Shown here: piece after piece, positions 4,140-8,165 of the stretch
Numbering within the stretch: position 1 is the first letter of the stretch
How the letters are laid out: every line of letters starts with the position of its first letter
Assembly (NCBI GenBank): GCA_002367285.1
Contig: DFBF01000233.1
Coordinates: 1-8,165, forward strand
Length of the DNA stretch: 8,165 nucleotides
From: Rhodobacteraceae bacterium UBA3087
Lineage (GTDB): Bacteria > Pseudomonadota > Alphaproteobacteria > Rhodobacterales > Rhodobacteraceae
Direction of reading: 5' to 3'
Position numbers and translations under genes: made by a program
Notes under the pieces: model-generated
The model's database searches: none
Told to the model about the DNA's origin: nothing
What the model saw: the letters and a program-made list of their open reading frames with translations, nothing else

Positions 4140-6833
4140 TCAACCCGCCGCCAAAGGGGCTTTTGGCAGGGTCACGCGGAAGGCCGCCCCGCCCTGGCCC
4201 GGCAGATAGGCGACTTTGCCGCCCAGTTTGTCCATGATCTCGCGACAGATCGCCAGCCCCAGCCCGGCGCCCCCCGCCTTGGCCTGATCAGACAGGCGCG
4301 AGAACTTTTCGAAGATCACCGCCTGGCTCTCAGGCGGAATGCCCGAGCCATTGTCGATGAAATCCACATGCAGCCGCTCGGCCCGCTTGGTGACAAAAAT
4401 CTTCAGCCGCGGCGTGTCGGCATCACAGTATTTCGCCGCATTGGCAATCAGGTTGATGAACACCTGCGCCAGACGATCCGTGTCGGTGAAGATGTCGATA
4501 TCTTCATGCACCGGGTTGCGGCGAATTTCGATCCCTGCGCCTTCACCCACCGAGGTCGTCGCCGCCACCGCGCGATCCAGAACGTCGCTCAGGTTGTCGG
4601 GCTGCGGGTGCAGGGTCACATGCCCGGCCTCAAGCACCGACAGGTCCAGAAGGTCGTCCAGCAACCGGGTCAGGCGCAGCGCCTCGTCATGGATAATCGA
4701 GCTGTATTTGCGCGCCGCGGCCTCGTCCATGCCCCCATCGCGCAGGATTTCGGAAAACGCCCGGATCGAGGTCATGGGCGTGCGCAATTCGTGGCTGATC
4801 TGACTGAGAAACGCGTCTTTCTGGATCGACAGCTGGGTCAGCTTCTTGTTCGCTTCGCCCAGTTGGCGGGCGGTGCGGCTCAGCTCTTCGGACTGCACTT
4901 CAAGCTGCGAGGAATATTCCAGCATCTGCTGGGTTTCATCGGCCACAGCCATCAGATCTTCGACCGAAACAGACGCGCCACCGACAATCTGGCCAACCAT
5001 GGCATGGGCCGTCGCACCGCCCACCGACCCGGCCAATTCGCGTTCCAGTCGTTCAATGAAACCTGGTGTGGTATCAGGCAGATAGCTCTCTTTTCCTTGA
5101 GCCAATGCTTCGGCTTCGAACAGGGCCTGGGCCTCGCCCCCCCCCATGATGCGTTGTGCCATGATCATCAGATCCTCGGCCTGCGCGCGCCCGCGTGTCC
5201 AGCCGCGAGTCGCGCCGGAATGTTCGAACACATTGACGAATTGCGCGCCTTGCAACCGCTCCAACGGGTTGGGAAAGGACACCAGCGAAAAGATGAAAAA
5301 CAGCGAGGTATTGACCACCATCGACCAAAACAGCGCATGCACCAGCGGGTCCATGCCTTCGATCCCGAACAGGGCTTGGGGGCGCAGCCACTCCAGCCCC
5401 CAGGGCCCATGCGCCATGATCTGATCCGAGATCACACCCTCGGGGCCAAAGCTGGGCAGAAACAGGCAATAGGCCCAGATCGCAAACCCGGCAATCAGCC
5501 CCGCAGCCGCCCCGTTGCGCGATGCGCCGCGCCAAAAGATGCCACCGACCAAGGCGGGCAACACCTGTGCCACACCGGAAAATGAGATCAGGCCAATCGC
5601 CGCCAGCGCCGCGCCCCCGCCCGAGTAGCGATAGTAGAGATAGCCCAGCAGCAACACGCCGCCGATCGACAGACGACGCGAGATCAGCAGCAGATACCGC
5701 ACATCGCCCGACATGGACGCGCCATCGGATCGCAAGCTCAGCCAGATCGGCATGACGATGTGATTTGACACCATGGTCGACAGCGCAATCGCCGCAACGA
5801 TCACCATCGAGGTGGCCGAACTGAACCCCCCTAGGAAGGACAGCATCGCCAGCCCGTCCTGATCAAAATGCAACGGAACCGTCAGCACGAACAGATCCGG
5901 GTTCGACCCCTTGGGCAGAATGTCCAGACCAACCACGGCAATGGGCACGACGAACAGGCTCATCAAAAACAGATACAGCGGAAAGGCCCACGAGGCCGTC
6001 GCCAGCTGCCGTTCATCGACGTTTTCCACCACCAGCACCTGGAACATGCGCGGCAGGGTCAAGAAGGCGGCGGCAGACAGAAAGGTCAGGCTGGCCCAAC
6101 GGCCCCCGTTCATCTGCCAGTCGGAAATGGGGGATGCGTCGATGGTGCGGGCGATTTCGGTGGGACCACCTGCGACTCCCCAAACCACGAAAATGCCGAC
6201 GGCCAACAGGGCGAGCAGCTTCACCACCGCCTCGACAGCGATGGCGGTGACCACCCCGTGGTGACGTTCGTTGGCGTCCAGGTTGCGGGTGCCAAACAGG
6301 ATGGTGAACAGCGCAAGCCCCGCCGCAATCCACAGCGCGGTGGCGTTCAGGTCAAGCAGTTCGAACCCCTCTTGCCGGTCCGCGGCAAACACCGAGAAAG
6401 ACAAGGTAACCGATTGTAGTTGCAGCGCAATATAGGGCGTCGTGCCGACCACAGCCAACAGGGTGACGATCACCCCCAACAGGTTCGACTTGCCATAGCG
6501 CGAGCTGATCAGGTCGGCGATTGAGGTAATCCGCTGCGCCCGCCCGATGCGCACCAGTTTGCGCAGCACCCACCACCAGCCGACCAGTACCAGTGTCGGA
6601 CCCAGATAGATCGTGACGAATTCCAGCCCCGAGCGTGCCGCGTATCCGACCGCGCCATAAAACGTCCAGGCGGTGCAATAGATCGACAGCGACAGGGTAT
6701 AGACCCAGGGCCCCCGCAGCCAGGCTGTGCCCGGCAGGCCTTCGCGCGCCCGTTTGTCAGCACCAAATGCGACCCCGAACAGGATCGCCACATAGGCCAC
6801 GCAGACCAGAACCAGCGCGTTGAACCCGACCAT
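4140..6833 (-). CDS. Sensor histidine kinase with sodium/solute symporter (SSF/PutP-like) N-terminal domain, CbrA type
   Basis: 897 aa inner-membrane sensor. Residues 1-520 carry about 13 hydrophobic segments of a sodium:solute symporter fold, for example 3-24, 69-92, 117-140, 196-220, 283-304, 326-350 and 497-518. A linker (about 550-625) resembles the STAC region of CbrA-type kinases and is followed by a coiled-coil-like stretch (630-670). The kinase core is complete: H-box SHELRTP with His681, N-box N794/N798, G1 box D827-N-G-S-G831, F-box FEKF (841-844) and G2 box GAGLGL (855-860). There is no PAS domain and no C-terminal receiver. The receiver is instead the separate response regulator two genes upstream. 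The ATG overlaps the preceding stop as TGATG, and the Shine-Dalgarno is weak, so translational coupling is likely. Known relatives (CbrA) sense or respond to transported nutrients such as amino acids; the substrate here cannot be read from the sequence. Confidence 0.95.
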   Translation of the reverse strand: MVGFNALVLVCVAYVAILFGVAFGADKRAREGLPGTAWLRGPWVYTLSLSIYCTAWTFYGAVGYAARSGLEFVTIYLGPTLVLVGWWWVLRKLVRIGRAQRITSIADLISSRYGKSNLLGVIVTLLAVVGTTPYIALQLQSVTLSFSVFAADRQEGFELLDLNATALWIAAGLALFTILFGTRNLDANERHHGVVTAIAVEAVVKLLALLAVGIFVVWGVAGGPTEIARTIDASPISDWQMNGGRWASLTFLSAAAFLTLPRMFQVLVVENVDERQLATASWAFPLYLFLMSLFVVPIAVVGLDILPKGSNPDLFVLTVPLHFDQDGLAMLSFLGGFSSATSMVIVAAIALSTMVSNHIVMPIWLSLRSDGASMSGDVRYLLLISRRLSIGGVLLLGYLYYRYSGGGAALAAIGLISFSGVAQVLPALVGGIFWRGASRNGAAAGLIAGFAIWAYCLFLPSFGPEGVISDQIMAHGPWGLEWLRPQALFGIEGMDPLVHALFWSMVVNTSLFFIFSLVSFPNPLERLQGAQFVNVFEHSGATRGWTRGRAQAEDLMIMAQRIMGGGEAQALFEAEALAQGKESYLPDTTPGFIERLERELAGSVGGATAHAMVGQIVGGASVSVEDLMAVADETQQMLEYSSQLEVQSEELSRTARQLGEANKKLTQLSIQKDAFLSQISHELRTPMTSIRAFSEILRDGGMDEAAARKYSSIIHDEALRLTRLLDDLLDLSVLEAGHVTLHPQPDNLSDVLDRAVAATTSVGEGAGIEIRRNPVHEDIDIFTDTDRLAQVFINLIANAAKYCDADTPRLKIFVTKRAERLHVDFIDNGSGIPPESQAVIFEKFSRLSDQAKAGGAGLGLAICREIMDKLGGKVAYLPGQGGAAFRVTLPKAPLAAG

Positions 6834-7108
6834 CAGGGGCGCGTCTCTTTGGGGTCTGCGTCTGCTTCACTCTCACGCCGCGACAACGGGCGCGACAGGG
6901 TTGCGGTGACGACAATCAACCCGGCCCAGACGACAAAGACATAGATGCCGCCCCGGGCGGTCGTTGCGCCATCACCGCTGCCCGCAGCCAGAATCGGGAT
7001 CAGGAACAGCATGGCCCCGATCACCGGCAACAGCCGCGCCGCATCCGCCACACGGCGGCGTCGATAGGTCTGGCGCGCCAGAAACAAAGGTTCGCGCGGT
7101 GGTGTCAC
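6833..7108 (-). CDS. Small two-helix membrane protein of unknown function (91 aa)
   Basis: I do not recognise a named family. The N-terminal 20 residues are basic (YRRRR at 15-19). Two hydrophobic helices follow, at about 25-43 (LLPVIGAMLFLIPILAA) and 54-71 (GIYVFVVWAGLIVVTAT). A charged C-terminal tail ends SRRESEADADPKETRP. By the positive-inside rule both ends should face the cytoplasm, with a short Gly-rich periplasmic loop between the helices. It starts at a GTG that overlaps the response regulator stop as GTGA, and its stop overlaps the kinase start as TGATG. Being locked between receiver and kinase strongly suggests a partner of the symporter-type sensor, perhaps an accessory subunit of its membrane domain (inference). 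Confidence 0.82.
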   Translation of the reverse strand: MTPPREPLFLARQTYRRRRVADAARLLPVIGAMLFLIPILAAGSGDGATTARGGIYVFVVWAGLIVVTATLSRPLSRRESEADADPKETRP

Positions 7109-7482
7109 GAGGTCGGCGATCCCGCCAGGTCGCGCACCGCCTCAAGCATTTCTGCGTTTGAGAAGGGTTTCGTCATAAAGCGTGATACGCCCAGACGATC
7201 CGCTAACTCACGATCCTTCTTTTGCCCTCGTGCGGTCAGCATCAGCACCGGCAGCGCCTGAGTGGCCTCATGGCCGCGCAGCTCCTGCAAGATGTCGAAC
7301 CCTGACCTGCCCGGCAACATCACGTCCAGGATCAACACATCGGGCACCTGGCCCAACACGGCCTCGGCCGCAGTTTCCCCATTGGCATGCGTTGCCACCG
7401 ACCAGCCATCCCGGTTCAGGATGAAACTGATTGCCTCAATGATATTCGGCTCATCTTCTATGACTAGAACCTGTTTGCCCAT
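7105..7482 (-). CDS. Single-domain response regulator (CheY-like receiver, 125 aa)
   Basis: This is a phosphoacceptor receiver domain with no output domain. Motifs: acidic pocket VIEDEP (7-12, with E9/D10), phosphoacceptor D53 in LILDVMLPGRSG, switch Thr83 in VLMLTARG and conserved Lys105 in MTKPF. The ATG at 7482 is chosen because GGGGAGGG (7487-7494) lies four bases upstream and the receiver fold begins right after it. An in-frame extension back to 7659 would cross the promoter and has no domain. It is the first gene of the operon and overlaps the small membrane protein gene by four bases. The natural phosphodonor is the symporter-type kinase encoded two genes later. As it cannot bind DNA itself, it must act through a protein partner. 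The FliM-like protein downstream is an attractive but unproven candidate, by analogy with CheY and FliM. Confidence 0.93.
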   Translation of the reverse strand: MGKQVLVIEDEPNIIEAISFILNRDGWSVATHANGETAAEAVLGQVPDVLILDVMLPGRSGFDILQELRGHEATQALPVLMLTARGQKKDRELADRLGVSRFMTKPFSNAEMLEAVRDLAGSPTS

Positions 7483-7524
7483 TTGTCCCTCCCCTGGACT
7501 AGGACCGCTCGCCCCTTTCGCCTG

Positions 7525-7553
7525 ACTATCATCAATGCGGGGGCGCATGTCAA
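7525..7553 (-). promoter_or_regulatory. Sigma-70-like promoter of the response regulator/sensor kinase operon
   Basis: On the minus strand a perfect -35 TTGACA (7553-7548) is separated by 17 bases from a -10 GATAGT (7530-7525, four of six matches). Transcription would start near 7518, giving a leader of about 36 bases that ends in the strong ribosome binding site of the response regulator. The spacer contains a perfect inverted repeat (see the operator entry), suggesting repression. Confidence 0.6.
7535..7548. promoter_or_regulatory. 14-base inverted repeat, candidate TetR operator inside the operon promoter
   Basis: ATGCG-GGGG-CGCAT is a perfect palindrome with 5-base arms and a 4-base centre. 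It lies almost wholly in the spacer between the -35 and -10 elements of the operon promoter and 62 bases before the TetR start. A dimeric repressor bound here would block RNA polymerase. The divergent TetR-family gene is the obvious candidate. The site itself is visible; the binding partner is inferred. Confidence 0.45.
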
Positions 7554-7592
7554 AACTCGAAATTGCGCGCCGGGTTTGCGTTGCATGCATCC

Positions 7593-7609
7593 GGGGCCTA
7601 ATAAGCCCC
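7593..7609 (+). repeat. Short inverted repeat directly before the TetR start codon
   Basis: GGGGC-CTAATAA-GCCCC has perfect 5-base arms around a 7-base AT-rich centre and ends one base before the ATG at 7610. The centre holds TAATAA (7599-7604), which lies 17 bases after TTGCGT (7576-7581) and could be a weak -10 element. That would place the transcription start at or next to the ATG. It could therefore be an autorepression operator, a translation-blocking hairpin, or chance. Confidence 0.35.
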
Positions 7610-8128
7610 ATGTCCGATCGCAAGACCGCCATCCTTCGCGCCGCCCTGGCCACCTTCATCCGCTATGGTTTTCGCCGCAGCGCAATGGAGGATATCGCGG
7701 TCGAAGCAGGCATTTCGCGCCCTGCCCTGTATCAGTATTTCAAGGGCAAAACCGATGTGATCACCCATGTGATCGACCTGGTGATCGAAGACGCCTTCGC
7801 CTTGGCCGAGGCCAGCCTGGAGGGGAAAACCACGCCGCAAGACCGCGTTACGGCTTATCTGACCACCTATTTCAGCTTTTATCACCGGCTGCTGGTCAAC
7901 AGCCCCCATGCAGATGAAATGACCGACCTAAAGGCAAAAATCGGCGGTGACCATCACGCGAGGGCACAGCGGCGGCTGATCAAACGGGTGAACGATCTGG
8001 CCCAGCGGGACGCCGATGATGATCTGGGTACAATCCTGGTCCATGGCGGTGAAGGGTTGAAATACCATGCTCCGGACGAGGCCACGCTGATCCGGCAACT
8101 TGGCAAACTCAGCCGCGCTCTGGTCTGA
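7610..8128 (+). CDS. TetR/AcrR-family transcriptional regulator (172 aa)
   Basis: This is a one-component repressor. Residues 1-50 are a classic TetR DNA-binding domain: KTAILRAALATFIRYGFRRS (5-24), then the helix-turn-helix MEDIAVEAGISRPALYQYFKGK (26-47). The remaining all-helical part (about 55-172) is the ligand-binding and dimer domain, somewhat shorter than the usual 190-210 residues. The ATG at 7610 is preferred because the DNA-binding domain begins five residues later. In-frame ATGs at 7535 and 7547 would add residues of no domain and overlap the divergent operon promoter. No clear Shine-Dalgarno is visible before 7610. It is divergent from the response-regulator operon, with 127 bases between the two starts, so it likely represses itself and perhaps that operon. 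The ligand is unknown. No gene is seen in the 37 bases after its stop. Confidence 0.92.
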   Translation: MSDRKTAILRAALATFIRYGFRRSAMEDIAVEAGISRPALYQYFKGKTDVITHVIDLVIEDAFALAEASLEGKTTPQDRVTAYLTTYFSFYHRLLVNSPHADEMTDLKAKIGGDHHARAQRRLIKRVNDLAQRDADDDLGTILVHGGEGLKYHAPDEATLIRQLGKLSRALV

Positions 8129-8165
8129 GAAGACACACACCCCCAAGTCCCCGCAGGCCCAAGTC

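Noticed and set aside
4368..5585. Open frame of 405 codons on the plus strand
   Set aside because: It lies antisense to the kinase region of the symporter-type sensor, whose frame shows all kinase motifs. The plus-strand translation is rich in His, Gln and Arg with no recognisable domain, as expected for a shadow in GC-rich DNA.
7483..7659. N-terminal extension of the response regulator by 59 residues
   Set aside because: The receiver fold begins at the ATG at 7482 with GGGGAGGG just upstream; the extension would cover the operon promoter and has no receiver or signal features.

Overview
The window looks like the chromosome of a GC-rich alphaproteobacterium, most likely of the Rhodobacterales (Roseobacter group). 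This rests on overall base composition, the style of the proteins (a short TraR/DksA zinc-finger protein, a symporter-type histidine kinase, an ACAD10/11-type kinase and dehydrogenase pair) and recalled neighbourhoods, not on a search. No rRNA, tRNA, CRISPR array, insertion sequence or phage gene was seen. No stretch longer than about 130 bases lacks a gene.

Left part (1-2111): a divergent pair. On the minus strand is an aminoglycoside-phosphotransferase-fold small-molecule kinase, cut by the left window edge. On the plus strand, 93 bases away, is an acyl-CoA dehydrogenase. Both resemble the two halves of the mammalian ACAD10/ACAD11 proteins and the bacterial LvaA/LvaC pair. Those systems remove a 4-hydroxyl from acyl-CoAs by phosphorylating it and then eliminating the phosphate. 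The pair is therefore a candidate 4-hydroxyacyl-CoA catabolic module.

Middle and right (2114-7553): six minus-strand genes in a row. In transcription order they are a single-domain CheY-like response regulator, a small two-helix membrane protein, a Na+/solute-symporter-like (CbrA-type) sensor histidine kinase, a FliM/FliN-family protein with an odd Leu-Gly-rich tail, a short DksA/TraR-type zinc-finger protein, and a 70-residue acidic protein. The first three overlap by 4 and 1 bases and are surely co-expressed. A good sigma-70-like promoter lies in front of the response regulator, and a hairpin with a U-run lies after the last gene. A near-perfect FNR-type box between the FliM-like gene and the DksA-like gene suggests that the last two genes can also be switched on separately, in response to oxygen or nitric oxide. 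The whole reads as a signalling unit: a transporter-like nutrient or ion sensor, its receiver, a motor-switch-like protein and a transcription modulator of the stringent-response type.

Right edge (7610-8128): a TetR-family repressor gene points away from this operon. The 127-base divergent region holds the operon promoter. A perfect 14-base inverted repeat sits between its -35 and -10 elements, which makes it a natural operator candidate for the TetR protein.
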